64,000 bases of DNA from a virus. The notes beneath the pieces were generated by a model, which worked only from the letters and a program-made list of their open reading frames with translations, made no database searches and was not told the origin of the DNA. A program made the translations under genes and the position numbers. The stretch covers positions 26,155 to 90,154 of the IMG/VR virus record IMGVR_UViG_3300027823_000006; one strand, 5' to 3'. Below, piece after piece: positions 27,003 to 37,000 of this stretch (the first letter of the stretch is position 1; the number at the start of each line of letters is the position of its first letter).

Positions 27003-28072
27003 TAGAGAGGTCCTTGTTCAATACCGCCAACCACCCACACACCCTTTTCGAAGTCGAACACCATTGGAGCGGTCACCTTAGAGAATGGCTGCTCCTTAAA
27101 CGCGGCCGTCGCCGCATACAGCGTGCTCTGTCGATTGTTGAGCGTCTGTTGGATAAAGGTGTCGTGCCGTGATTGCGCCAATTTGGTGGCAGACGTGTCT
27201 TGGTTCTGTAACGACGTCGCCCGGTCTAAGCTCTGGATAATAACGGCGGCGTCGCTCGCCATTGTTTGTGCACCGAATGCATTCAAAATAGGCATCACAA
27301 TACTGCTGCCTAACCCTGTACCTGACGTCGAGTCCTGATGTCCGGGCCAGGCATTCGGAACGAAGGCAGTTGGACGAACGATGGTTACGATGGGGCCCGA
27401 TACGAACGAGACTTGGATGGGCAGCACGGGATTTTTCTTCGAAAATCCTGCGGGACCGCCGGTACCGCCGGCCTTTCCAATTTGCTGACCCTCGGTTACT
27501 TGGTTGCCCGGGGCGATGGCTGAGACGCTGACGCTGTCGAGGCGGAAGTACTCGGTGCGATAGCCTTCGAAATCCCCGCTGTGGAGGATTTGGATGATGA
27601 TGCCACCTTCACCAACATCACGAGGCGTCGCGACGGCGTCGGACCCGCCTCCGTAGATGTTGCCCTTGGAATCCGCGTGCGCGCTCTCCAAGTTCACGAG
27701 CCCGATCGTTTTTGACTGGAATCCGACGAAGACGACCGTGCCATCGGCCATCGCGAAGACGGGCTCGCCCGAGACGGCGTTGAAGTCCAGCGACCGATGT
27801 CCTGAATCCCAACCGCGCACCAATGACCGTTCACGCTGCTTTCCGATCGAGAACGGACCTGTGGGCGCGAGCGGGGAGCCTAGCAAACGTTTGGTAGGGA
27901 CCGGCGCTGTATCGTAGAAGCGCTGTTTGGTATCGGGGTCGTACTCGATGCCCGGTCGCTGCGCGTTGGCATCTGATGACGACTTATCACCCTGCGCTGA
28001 AGACGCGCGAGCGAGCCCCGTCCCCATTTCTTTGACGGATTCCCACGGATCGGGCGGCTTTGGATCAGCCAT
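27002..28072 (-). CDS. M23-like protein, probably inactive
   Basis: 356 residues with a lysostaphin-type fold: GHRSLDFNAVSGEPVFAMADG matches the H-x3-D side of M23 peptidases. The partner HxH site is replaced by LPIQVSFVS near the end of the domain, so the zinc site is broken. Residues 1-60 are charged and disordered. It probably serves as a baseplate hub or spike part rather than an enzyme. It overlaps the sigma-factor gene by 8 bases and shares its operon. Confidence 0.7.
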   Translation of the reverse strand: MADPKPPDPWESVKEMGTGLARASSAQGDKSSSDANAQRPGIEYDPDTKQRFYDTAPVPTKRLLGSPLAPTGPFSIGKQRERSLVRGWDSGHRSLDFNAVSGEPVFAMADGTVVFVGFQSKTIGLVNLESAHADSKGNIYGGGSDAVATPRDVGEGGIIIQILHSGDFEGYRTEYFRLDSVSVSAIAPGNQVTEGQQIGKAGGTGGPAGFSKKNPVLPIQVSFVSGPIVTIVRPTAFVPNAWPGHQDSTSGTGLGSSIVMPILNAFGAQTMASDAAVIIQSLDRATSLQNQDTSATKLAQSRHDTFIQQTLNNRQSTLYAATAAFKEQPFSKVTAPMVFDFEKGVWVVGGIEQGPL

Positions 28073-28817
28073 GGACCTTCTCCACGTGTTCGATGAGTTT
28101 CGCCTTGGCGTAGGAGTATTGCCCCTGCGTCATGCCGAGCTTCTTCTGGATCTCTTGATTCGAGAGCTGCTCGGCACCTCCGTAACCTGTCAAGTGCTCG
28201 AAGATGGCTTTGTGTTGCGGCGTCAGGGCGTGGTGAATGAAGTCGACAACATGCTCCTGCTTGTCTCCATCATAGAGCCCTGCGTCACCCGTCTCGAACA
28301 GACCGCCTGACTCGAGCAGCTCCCTGCGGCCAATCGACTTCCGATACGCCTCCACATGAGGGATTGGCCATCCGAGATGATCCGCAAGCTCGTCGGTCGT
28401 CGGTGCGCGTCCGTGCGCGTCCGAGAGGTCCGAGTGCGCAACGTTGTAGCTGTGGTAGAGCAGCATCTTGTTCTCAGGGAGCCGTGCAACGTTCTGATTC
28501 GCGTACGACAACCGAGACATCCGCTGAAGTTGGTTAACGACATGGGTGCCGAGCGCCGCACCCTTGTTCGGATCGTAGTTGTGGAACGCCTCCATCGCGA
28601 GACGCTTGCCTTCAGATTCCAAGAGAGGACGAGCCATCGTGCCCGCCCATTTGTTCGCCTCACGATGAATGAGCGGCGAAACGTGCGAGAGCAAAGCAGA
28701 CGCGTTTGCGTCCGTCGGACTCTTCTTCCACGCATGCCACGCATCAATGTCTTGCGTCTGGCGATTCGTTACCGCCAGCTTTGCAAAACGAGACAGCGTG
28801 TTCGTCATAGAGGCCAT
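28065..28817 (-). CDS. Sigma-70 family RNA polymerase factor
   Basis: 250 residues. Region 2 is seen as SPLIHREANKW, EAFHNYDPNKGAALGTHVV and QLQRMSRLSYANQNVAR. Region 3 is GRAPTTDELADHLGW with the following helix. Region 4 is LTPQHKAIFEHL, then LSNQEIQKKLGMTQGQYSYA. This order matches SigB/FliA-type sigma factors. It sits between the hub peptidase and the M23-like gene inside the baseplate operon. It would redirect the host RNA polymerase, perhaps to the CCCTATAAT late promoters. An alternative is a structural protein with a coincidental fold. Confidence 0.8.
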   Translation of the reverse strand: MASMTNTLSRFAKLAVTNRQTQDIDAWHAWKKSPTDANASALLSHVSPLIHREANKWAGTMARPLLESEGKRLAMEAFHNYDPNKGAALGTHVVNQLQRMSRLSYANQNVARLPENKMLLYHSYNVAHSDLSDAHGRAPTTDELADHLGWPIPHVEAYRKSIGRRELLESGGLFETGDAGLYDGDKQEHVVDFIHHALTPQHKAIFEHLTGYGGAEQLSNQEIQKKLGMTQGQYSYAKAKLIEHVEKVHG

Positions 28818-28821
28818 CGTA

Positions 28822-31800
28822 CTAGGTTCTCGGCGTCTTGATGGCCAGGACGTTGTTGCGATAGGCGAGCAGTGCCGTATCCCAGTCGCTACGTGTTTGG
28901 GAGAAGCTTGTCGACGTCAAACCCGTGACGGCAGGTGAGTCCAGGCCCGTAACGCCCGGCGGGGGATCCAAAGGCAACGGCTGGTATTCGATACGTCGAA
29001 TACGTTGGAAATATCGAGCACCAACACTGTGTGCATGGCCAAACGAAGGCACGGCTCCTTCCCCCGCAGAATTGAGGAAAACGACGTACTCATCAAGTGT
29101 GCAGATCGGGCGCCAGTTGTAACGCATCGCCGCATCTCGGCTGTTGAAGAACTGCGCTGAGCGTGGTGTAGGAACCAGCTCTCGGTTCGCGTTCGCACCA
29201 CCGAGGTTGTGCGATACACGTGTTACGGAGTTCACCGACGTCTGGTTTTTGACCAACAACGTACTGTTGATGCGTGTATCAAGAGCAGCAAGGTCTGCTT
29301 GTGCGCGTTTGAGTTGTGGATTCAGGTCAGCGAGGGTTGTGTCGGCTGTCGCTGTTTGCTGCTCCTTAATGATGGAGACCAAAGCGTTTGGATTGTTGTT
29401 TGCATCGAGCGGCGAACTATCGCTTGTTTGAGTTGATCCAAACGATAACGTGTTGACAAAGATAATATCCAGTTGAATCTGGATCTGGCTTTGAAGCAAC
29501 ACGACCTTTTCACTGAGCGGTGTCCGTTCAGCCAATAAATTCGCGTAGACCTGGGTCGCTTGAACAACCGCATCGTCGACTACCGCATCGGGTCCGTCGA
29601 CATAGATTTGTTCCGGAGAGGCGCCTGGTACCTTAGGTGCGTACGCAAGCATGTTTCGGAAATCGAAAGACGCGTCCTTACCGTAAAGAGGCTGCGCACC
29701 GTAGAACAGGTTTTGATAGTACGTTTCAGCCTGTGGGAACGACTGAAGCACCTTGCTGACATCACGAATGGGCTCCTGGGGGGCCGATCCTCGTGCAGTC
29801 GCGTCGTTCAACGAGAACTCGTCACTCAGTTGCTGGAACATCTCCTGGAGTTGGCGTCCGTACGAAAATGAAAGTTGCGTTCCACGACGCCCGTCGTGAG
29901 ACATAGTCTGCTGCACTGTTGTGATGTAACAGAACAGGTCAACGCGCGACGCGCGTTGATCAAGAATGACGCCGGGAAAGCCTGCAACAACGTATGGATT
30001 CCACGCAACAGAGGCTGAGCCGTTCCGCTTGGCGTAACGTTCACGGAAGTACTCGAACTTAGCGTAAAGCTTGTAGACTGTATCGCTTGCCTCTTGAGCT
30101 GTGTCATAGGCAGCCGGTGAAGGCGCAGGAGACGTGGGTGCCGCGGGTGGGGGCTGAACAGACGTTGACGACTGCGGCGTAGCGGGCGGCGGCGCTGCTG
30201 CGGGCAGCGGTTGCCCCGCCGTCATGTATTCCCAGTTCTTCTGGAAACGCGCGGGATCGACGAAGTCTGTTGCACCACCGAACCACAGCTCAAAATGCAG
30301 GTGCATCAGCTTGGCTTCATCCGTCGGACTGTATCCGATGATGCCGAGGGGCGTGCCTGCCTTGACGCGTTGACCTGAGTTCGCACGTTGTGTAGGTTCC
30401 ACAAACATGGATGTCATGTGTGTATAATACGTTGCGACCTTGAGCGGTTCGTGACTGATAACAATACTATAACCGACCCCCGTCTTACCTGCTGACCAGA
30501 TGACTCCGTCAGCCGCAGCAAGGACCGACACGCCATTGGGCATGACGAAGTTCTTGGACCGATTGGGCGTGCGGTCAGGGTATGGGTCTGACCGAATTCG
30601 TTCGAAGAAGAAGTCTTGTCCCGGATGTATGACGCCGCGTTCGCTTCCTGGATTCCGATTGAAACCTTGGCTAACGATGGGCTTTCGGCCGTTGTACATC
30701 GAGACGGGCCAAACCCAACGACCTTGAAGCGGTAACGTCGGATTGGTGTTTCCGGTGGCCACGGTCGGCAGAGGCGGTGCGGGTGTGAACGGTTGTGGAG
30801 GCGGCGTCGCGCTCGTGCGTGCGGGCGGCGGGGACGCAGGCGCGCTTCCGTCCGCGGGCTTTGGATTGATGTGGTTTTCCTGTGCGCTGAGAAAGAACAT
30901 CCACGGGGGGATGTCGCGACGGTCCATTACGGGACCTTTGAAGAACTCCTCGGGGAAGATGAGAAAATTCTTCGCGTTGTAGGTGGCAGATGCTGGGCGC
31001 TGACGTTCAAGCAGGTCTACTTCAGGCGGATACCCGATCGCGAGCGCATCCATGACGGCATTCGCATAAGGGCCCACCTGGTGCAGGAGCCGATTGATGG
31101 TGCCGTCGTTGAAGTACAGACGCGTCGGCTGCGTCGCGTAGTTCTCCTGGTAGCTCATGTCGAGGAGCTGCGACGGGAAGATCGCATTACAGGACGGTGG
31201 GATGCTGAACAGGCTCTGCGGCTTCACAAAGTAGTTTGGGATCCGCTTGGGGGCCGTTTTACGGCTGTCGATGCTGAGCGCGGGAACCCACTTCCGAGCG
31301 TTCGCCTTCGCTGAAGCGCTCTCGAGCGTATCGCTGTACTCGATGGGCGCGCCCGTTACCCCGTCGGTGGCCGCACCTGTGAATGGATCGACGTCAATAG
31401 CGTGCCCGTTGACGAGTCCTGTGATCGGTGTGCCGCCGAACGTACGAACCTGACCACCGATCACGGTAAGCAGCTCATCCGTGTACCCAGGCGCCTGAAC
31501 GAGGATGTGTTCGTTGAAGTTGGTCGGAAGGATGAGACTCGTCGCAAGGTCGACCGTAACCAGCGGCATCGACGGAATCATCGCGATCTCGGTCAAGAGG
31601 GTCTGGATGACCACCTCGAGCATGTCCCAGATGGACCCCGAGTTCTGAACGTTCGGGATGAGGTTTTTGACGATTGCGCTAACAGCCGAGACGCTCTGCA
31701 CCGCCTTCAAGACCGGGAAGATGTTGTCACTGCCTGCCGCGACCTCATCGAAGAACGGGGACGCTACGAACCGATTGTGGAAGTTCGTCAGCCTCGACCA

Positions 31801-32427
31801 ACGTGCGAAGAAGTTCGAGGCGGGGATGGCCTGATGCGCTTCTGGAATGCGCGCGTCGATCATTCCGCGAACAGTGTTGTAGAGGAAGTCGAAGGGCCGT
31901 TTGATGAAATCAGCCTTCGCATCACCTGTCTCGAGAAGCCCTTGCGTAAACAGCGCGAGCGGGTAGACCAGACGCGACGATGGTGTTGAAAGATTTATTA
32001 CACCTCGCGCGGGGTCGCGCGCATCGCCAACGAGGTCCTCGAACGTGTTCAGAAAACTGACCGTCAACTGCGTGTAGATCGCAATCTGATTGACGACCGT
32101 GAACATGATCGAGCGGCTAGCGCCCGTGTTGCGGTAGCCCCATCCAGTGATTTCGCCTTCGCCAAACAGACGAAACTCAGGTTTAACTCCGGGCACGACG
32201 TCGCAGTCATCGAGGTAGAACACCACAACCTGAACACGGTCTTCTGCGCCCAAGCGCATTAGCACCGGGTCCGCGGTCATCTCGATTTGCATCTCGGGCA
32301 TCTGCCAGACGCCGAACCGCAGGTTCACGGACTTCGCGGGGACTTCGATGCCGTTGATGTAAACGATGAACGCAGCCTGTCTTGGCTGACTCGCTGCAAA
32401 GGATGTCTTGCTGATGGGCGCGGTCAC
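28822..32427 (-). CDS. Baseplate hub with M23 zinc endopeptidase
   Basis: 1201 residues from GTG 32427 (GTGA overlap with the previous gene); TTG 32448 is an alternative. An N-terminal hub-like beta domain (INGIEVPAKSVNLRFGVW) resembles gp27-type tail hubs. A Pro/Ala-rich linker (about 530-560) leads into a complete M23 peptidase domain (about 570-735) with H601 and D605 (HPGQD), H670 and the HLH pair (709, 711). A second Pro-rich linker (about 745-775) leads to a long helical C-terminus. The domain would cut peptidoglycan crosslinks during injection. Confidence 0.87.
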   Translation of the reverse strand: MTAPISKTSFAASQPRQAAFIVYINGIEVPAKSVNLRFGVWQMPEMQIEMTADPVLMRLGAEDRVQVVVFYLDDCDVVPGVKPEFRLFGEGEITGWGYRNTGASRSIMFTVVNQIAIYTQLTVSFLNTFEDLVGDARDPARGVINLSTPSSRLVYPLALFTQGLLETGDAKADFIKRPFDFLYNTVRGMIDARIPEAHQAIPASNFFARWSRLTNFHNRFVASPFFDEVAAGSDNIFPVLKAVQSVSAVSAIVKNLIPNVQNSGSIWDMLEVVIQTLLTEIAMIPSMPLVTVDLATSLILPTNFNEHILVQAPGYTDELLTVIGGQVRTFGGTPITGLVNGHAIDVDPFTGAATDGVTGAPIEYSDTLESASAKANARKWVPALSIDSRKTAPKRIPNYFVKPQSLFSIPPSCNAIFPSQLLDMSYQENYATQPTRLYFNDGTINRLLHQVGPYANAVMDALAIGYPPEVDLLERQRPASATYNAKNFLIFPEEFFKGPVMDRRDIPPWMFFLSAQENHINPKPADGSAPASPPPARTSATPPPQPFTPAPPLPTVATGNTNPTLPLQGRWVWPVSMYNGRKPIVSQGFNRNPGSERGVIHPGQDFFFERIRSDPYPDRTPNRSKNFVMPNGVSVLAAADGVIWSAGKTGVGYSIVISHEPLKVATYYTHMTSMFVEPTQRANSGQRVKAGTPLGIIGYSPTDEAKLMHLHFELWFGGATDFVDPARFQKNWEYMTAGQPLPAAAPPPATPQSSTSVQPPPAAPTSPAPSPAAYDTAQEASDTVYKLYAKFEYFRERYAKRNGSASVAWNPYVVAGFPGVILDQRASRVDLFCYITTVQQTMSHDGRRGTQLSFSYGRQLQEMFQQLSDEFSLNDATARGSAPQEPIRDVSKVLQSFPQAETYYQNLFYGAQPLYGKDASFDFRNMLAYAPKVPGASPEQIYVDGPDAVVDDAVVQATQVYANLLAERTPLSEKVVLLQSQIQIQLDIIFVNTLSFGSTQTSDSSPLDANNNPNALVSIIKEQQTATADTTLADLNPQLKRAQADLAALDTRINSTLLVKNQTSVNSVTRVSHNLGGANANRELVPTPRSAQFFNSRDAAMRYNWRPICTLDEYVVFLNSAGEGAVPSFGHAHSVGARYFQRIRRIEYQPLPLDPPPGVTGLDSPAVTGLTSTSFSQTRSDWDTALLAYRNNVLAIKTPRT

Positions 32428-32918
32428 TGCACTGCCTTCGCTGTGCAAAGCGCTGCCGCCAACGCACAGGTTCGATAACGGGCGTAGTTCGCCATTGCGT
32501 ACCTACGGATCAGCTCAACGTACGATACCGGGATCGCTGGAATCGTTGCGAGCGACTCAATCGCAGGGCCAACCAAGTAACGCTGCAACCGCATGTCCTT
32601 ATCGATATCCAGAAACCGACGACGTTCACACACTTTGGACTGCGGCACCTCGAGCGGAAGATCGATGAGCTTGTTCAAGTATGAGCGTGTATCGATCTCA
32701 AACGCCATCTGTAGACAAACACGTGCACCTTTGATGCGGTCATGGTTGGTAGTCAACGCAAACATGAAACGCTGACGCAGTTGTTCAAGTGGGTATGTTG
32801 CCATCGGTTGCAGCAACAGAACCTCGAACTCGGTTGGCAACCCAATCCAACAGCCGTCCGCGTCTACAGTGGGCTGAGGCCCGCCGAAGAAGAATGGTAT
32901 CGTCAGTGGATATTGCAT
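32424..32918 (-). CDS. Baseplate or tail protein of unknown role
   Basis: 164 residues, not recognised. It begins MQYPLTIPFFFGGP and contains an acidic helical middle. It lies 19 bases after the tail protein at 32938 and overlaps the hub gene as GTGA, so the hub and this protein are translationally linked. A LysM-like or adaptor role is possible but not shown. Confidence 0.7.
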   Translation of the reverse strand: MQYPLTIPFFFGGPQPTVDADGCWIGLPTEFEVLLLQPMATYPLEQLRQRFMFALTTNHDRIKGARVCLQMAFEIDTRSYLNKLIDLPLEVPQSKVCERRRFLDIDKDMRLQRYLVGPAIESLATIPAIPVSYVELIRRYAMANYARYRTCALAAALCTAKAVQ

Positions 32919-32937
32919 GACCTATCCTTATCGCGGA

Positions 32938-34056
32938 TCAGAGCCTCGCGAATGAAGGCGTGGGAGCCAGAAAGTTGCTGGCTGGATTGGCAGAGGCGAA
33001 CGACGGAGGCGGATTGGGCGGAGGTGTCTGAACCGTGCCTTTGATGTTCGAGGTCGGGCTTTGCGGGGTTTTAGCGGTGTTCCCTGCGGTGGTCAGCTGC
33101 TGCATAGTGTTGACACTCGTGTCGACGACCGTTGTAGGCGGAGGAGAGCCTGCGATCGACTGGCCTGCGGGCGACGGTGTAGTGACTGAGATGGTACGCA
33201 CACGCACATCATTGGCCACGCCCGTCGGTCCGAGCTTGGTGACTTCCGCCTGCGCCGCGAGCTTCACATAGTCCTCGGGACGCATCTTCGTGAACTTCGC
33301 GTTGGGCAGGATGATGTATTCCTTCACCAAGAAGGTGAAAGAGAACTGGACCGCAAGTTCGTTCTCGGCGACCAACACCTGCTGGTGTGTGTTCATCGTG
33401 CCGGACACGATGACCGAGTCATAACGAAGACGTGCAAGTGCGCCGCGACGTGCGAGTTGTGTTCCACGAAGTAGCTCGAGGTACGCACGCGCAAACCCTG
33501 ATCGGTGGTCGTCCTGCATCGAGTTGAGCAGGACGCCCGAGTACTGAAAAATCGGCGGGCTCTGTCCGTAGTAGAAAGCCACATAGTCGTCGGCCAAGAC
33601 CTTGTCGACCTGCATCACCTCTTGGAACGCTTCGTTGGCTGACGTCAGGAAAAAGTCGATGAAGCCAGTGCCGCCTGAGCCTTTGTTGTTACTGGCGAGC
33701 AAGACCTGCGCGAGCGCCTTCGTCTGCTGATCGGGCAATCCCGCGAGGTAGTTCGAGATGGCCGTTGAACCAACGTCCGCGAGGGAGATGTAGAGCCGCG
33801 CCATCGTCTCGCGGTACTCGGCATCACGAGCAACACCGTTGCTGTTGTTGCGCGCGTACTTCGGCGTCATCAACGGGTTGGCCCCGAAGACGCCCTGCTG
33901 GCCCGGGTTGTACATCGACGGGCGTTCGCGCGACGCCGCGAGCGCGTTGGTCACGCGACCCTGTGTGAAGGCTCCACCGACGGTGCCGTCGTCGAGCGCA
34001 TCGCGCCCTTTGACGTTTGCGGGCTCGTACTGTCCGAAGTCCAACGGATTTGCCAT
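32938..34056 (-). CDS. Tail protein with Pro/Ser-rich C-terminus
   Basis: 372 residues from ATG 34056, which has the very strong AGGAGGTGAT seven bases upstream, within the end of the tape measure gene. The first 280 residues look globular and helical. The last 90 are Pro, Ser, Thr and Asn rich (QTPPPNPPPSFASANP), probably flexible. Between tape measure and hub it may be a distal tail or tape-measure-end protein. Not recognised by family. Confidence 0.75.
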   Translation of the reverse strand: MANPLDFGQYEPANVKGRDALDDGTVGGAFTQGRVTNALAASRERPSMYNPGQQGVFGANPLMTPKYARNNSNGVARDAEYRETMARLYISLADVGSTAISNYLAGLPDQQTKALAQVLLASNNKGSGGTGFIDFFLTSANEAFQEVMQVDKVLADDYVAFYYGQSPPIFQYSGVLLNSMQDDHRSGFARAYLELLRGTQLARRGALARLRYDSVIVSGTMNTHQQVLVAENELAVQFSFTFLVKEYIILPNAKFTKMRPEDYVKLAAQAEVTKLGPTGVANDVRVRTISVTTPSPAGQSIAGSPPPTTVVDTSVNTMQQLTTAGNTAKTPQSPTSNIKGTVQTPPPNPPPSFASANPASNFLAPTPSFARL

Positions 34057-34061
34057 AGTTA

Positions 34062-37000
34062 TCACCTCCTCGACTGGAAGTTCGGGTGAGCGATCACTTG
34101 CGCGAGCGTCGTGATCGATTCGTGGAAGTCCTTCACCGAGGACGAGAACAGCACTGACGAATCCGCCTGCGCCTGCGCAATGTCTGTATCGCTCGCGTCG
34201 CCACCTTTTTTGGCCAGTTCGTCTCGTGCCCGCGTCACCGCATCAATTTGAGCGTCGATTGCAGATGTTGCAGCGCCTTCACCGCCGCCATGCACCGTCT
34301 TCATGGTCTTAGGTGCTTCACTGACGAGCATGTCCTCGACCTCTGCATCGCCACCGCCTGCAGCGAGCGCCTTCTTGGCCTTCTCGAGCTTATCCGCGCG
34401 AGCGCCCTGACCCCTCTCACGAAGGGCATCAATGGACGCGAACGACAACTTCCCGAGCGCCTCCTTGATGTCATCCGAACCGCTCAATCCTGATTGCACG
34501 TCTTCGAGGTTCTCGAGCGCCTCCTCCTGTGCGGCGCCGAGCATCTCCTTGCCAAACCGATTGCGCAGATTCTTGCCAATGAGGCCTGACATCGCGTCAG
34601 CACTCACGGTTCCGGTCGTCGTCACCGTGTTGGTGAGCGCGTCCTTCGCGTCCTCGCTCATGTTCATCATGAGGTCGGTCGCTTCAGCTCTCTTCTTGGA
34701 GTAGTCACCGCCGAGCTTCGCTTCATAGCTCTTGAGAAGCTGCTGTCCTAACTCCTGCGTCCGCTCGTCCTTGGAGTTGGACGCGTTCAGGGCGCCAGCC
34801 AATCCAACGACGTCGTCGTCACCGCGCTTGAGGACCGCCTTGATCTCAAGCATCGTCTCGCTGCTCTCGTCATCGAGGCCGAGCATCTCGTCGGTGAGCT
34901 TGATGTCGTCGCTGATCGCTTCACGGCTACGCAGCTGGCTGACTGTACCTGCCTCTGAAGCAAGCTCTTGAGCCTTGGCGCCGACCTCGATCAACTTCTC
35001 GTCGCCGCTCGCCAAGACGTCCTTCGCCATGAAGGCGCCGAACTTGTGCTTGCTCTTCTCGTACATTGCTTCGGCTTCAGCACGCGACATCTTGTTGTCG
35101 GTGCCCGCCTTGATGACAGCCTCACGGATGTCATTCTCTGATGCAGCAGTCGCGCCCTTGATAGTCCCGGCTTTGTAGCCCTTCAACGTACGAATGAAGT
35201 TGTTGGACGCGGCCTCCATGATCTGTGCGCCTGACACGCCCTTCATCTTGTCTCCGTCCATGCCGCGGATGTGAGCTTCAACCTCGGCTGTGGCTGCGAC
35301 AGATTTGGCCGCAGAGAACGATTCTGCGTCTGTGAACGCGCGTGCTGCGCCGACAACTCCTTGCACGCGTTTCATCGCTTCCTGCGGATCACCGAACGTC
35401 GAGAACGGATGCAAGCCGGTGTACGAACCGTCGATCCGGCTCGCGATGTCTGTGATGCGGTTCTCGTTGCTGAGAGAAGACAAACCCAAAAAACTACCCA
35501 TACGGTTCAACTGCCGGCCTGCGGACCGCTTGAACGCACCGCCGAGTGATCCATCCTGCTCGTCCATGAAGTTGGAGCCCGCCTGTTTCAGGGTGCGCTG
35601 GAAATCTCGGTCACGATACGCGGCGCGCATCATCATGCGGTCTGAGTCGTCCTTGACGACCTGCAGCTCGCTGTAGCGATTGATACGCAGTCCGCGACCT
35701 GCCGCCTCTTCGTTCTCGTTCGTGCGATCCATGTGTTCGGAGAGCAAACGGAACGGAGAAGACACGGTGTCGCTGGCGTCATTGAAAAAGCCGCGAACAC
35801 CACGATCCATTCGGAGCATCACGCCCGGTGTGCGGTACTGCTCCCGCTTCGCCGAGTCTTGCTCGGACGCCGTGATCCGTTGGACTTTGAGCTGTTCGAT
35901 TTCACCGTCCCAAAACTTCCGACTCTCGCCTATCTTGCCTATGGTGCGGGCTTCGGTCTCGGACATACCCATCTCACGGAATCCCGCGGCGAGGTCAGCA
36001 CCGTTTCCGATCTTCTGCGCCAGGACCTGTGCCTGACGAAACGCCATCGTCTGCTTCTCGAGCGGGTCGAGCTTCTGTGAAATCTGATCCTTGAATTCTG
36101 CGATCCGGTTCGCGAACTCGAGGTTGCCCGAAACACCAATCTCCCGAAGTTTCGTCGCAGCCATCTGCGAGACTTCTTGGAACGAAAGACCATGAGCTTT
36201 GCGATAAAGGTTCGGATCGACCGTCATCGCGCCGTTCTTGTCGCGCGTCAACGACGCCGCAAGATAAGGGCTGTTGTCCATTGCGTCGAGTTGGGCCTTC
36301 GTCATGATCTGGGCGACACCCTCCTTGCCGCCCGCACGTGAGAGCTGTAGATCGTTGAGTGCGCTGGTGGAAACCGCGATGTTCGCAGAAGCGGCGCCGA
36401 CCATGCCCGCGCCATAACCTGTTGCGCCAGCGAGCCCCATGCCCTGCGCCATGCCCGCGCCCATCTGACCGTATTGATGCATCTGGCCTTGGGAGACGCC
36501 GGCCATACGCGCGAACGCGGTGCGGTTCGCGACAGCGCCGCCTTGCGCCGCGAGCCCCTGGAAACCCATGTCACGCATTTGCCCAAGTGATTGGATGGCG
36601 CTCTGCACATCCGGATCGCCGGTGATTTTCATCAAGACCTTGATGGTCTTTGAGATGTCTTTCACCTTCTGAACAAGTTGATCGGGTGACTGGGCACCGG
36701 ACAGCAGTCCTTGCTGTCCGGACTGCTGCATGATCTTCATGGTGTCCTGGGTGTTGAACCCAGTCCGCTCGAAGTCATGATCGCGCTGAAGATTGCGAAT
36801 GCCTGTCGCAGTCTGGCGCGCAGAATGCGCATCCATACCTTGGCCAGTCATCGTATTCATTGAATGTCCAGACACCATGAACGGTGATGTCATCTGTTGA
36901 ATCTGGCGACCGCGTGCGAAGTCCTGTGTGACGGGGCCCGTCATCATCCCGGAAACAGCGCCGCCAATCTTCCCGCCAAGCCACGCACCTGCAGCGGTAC

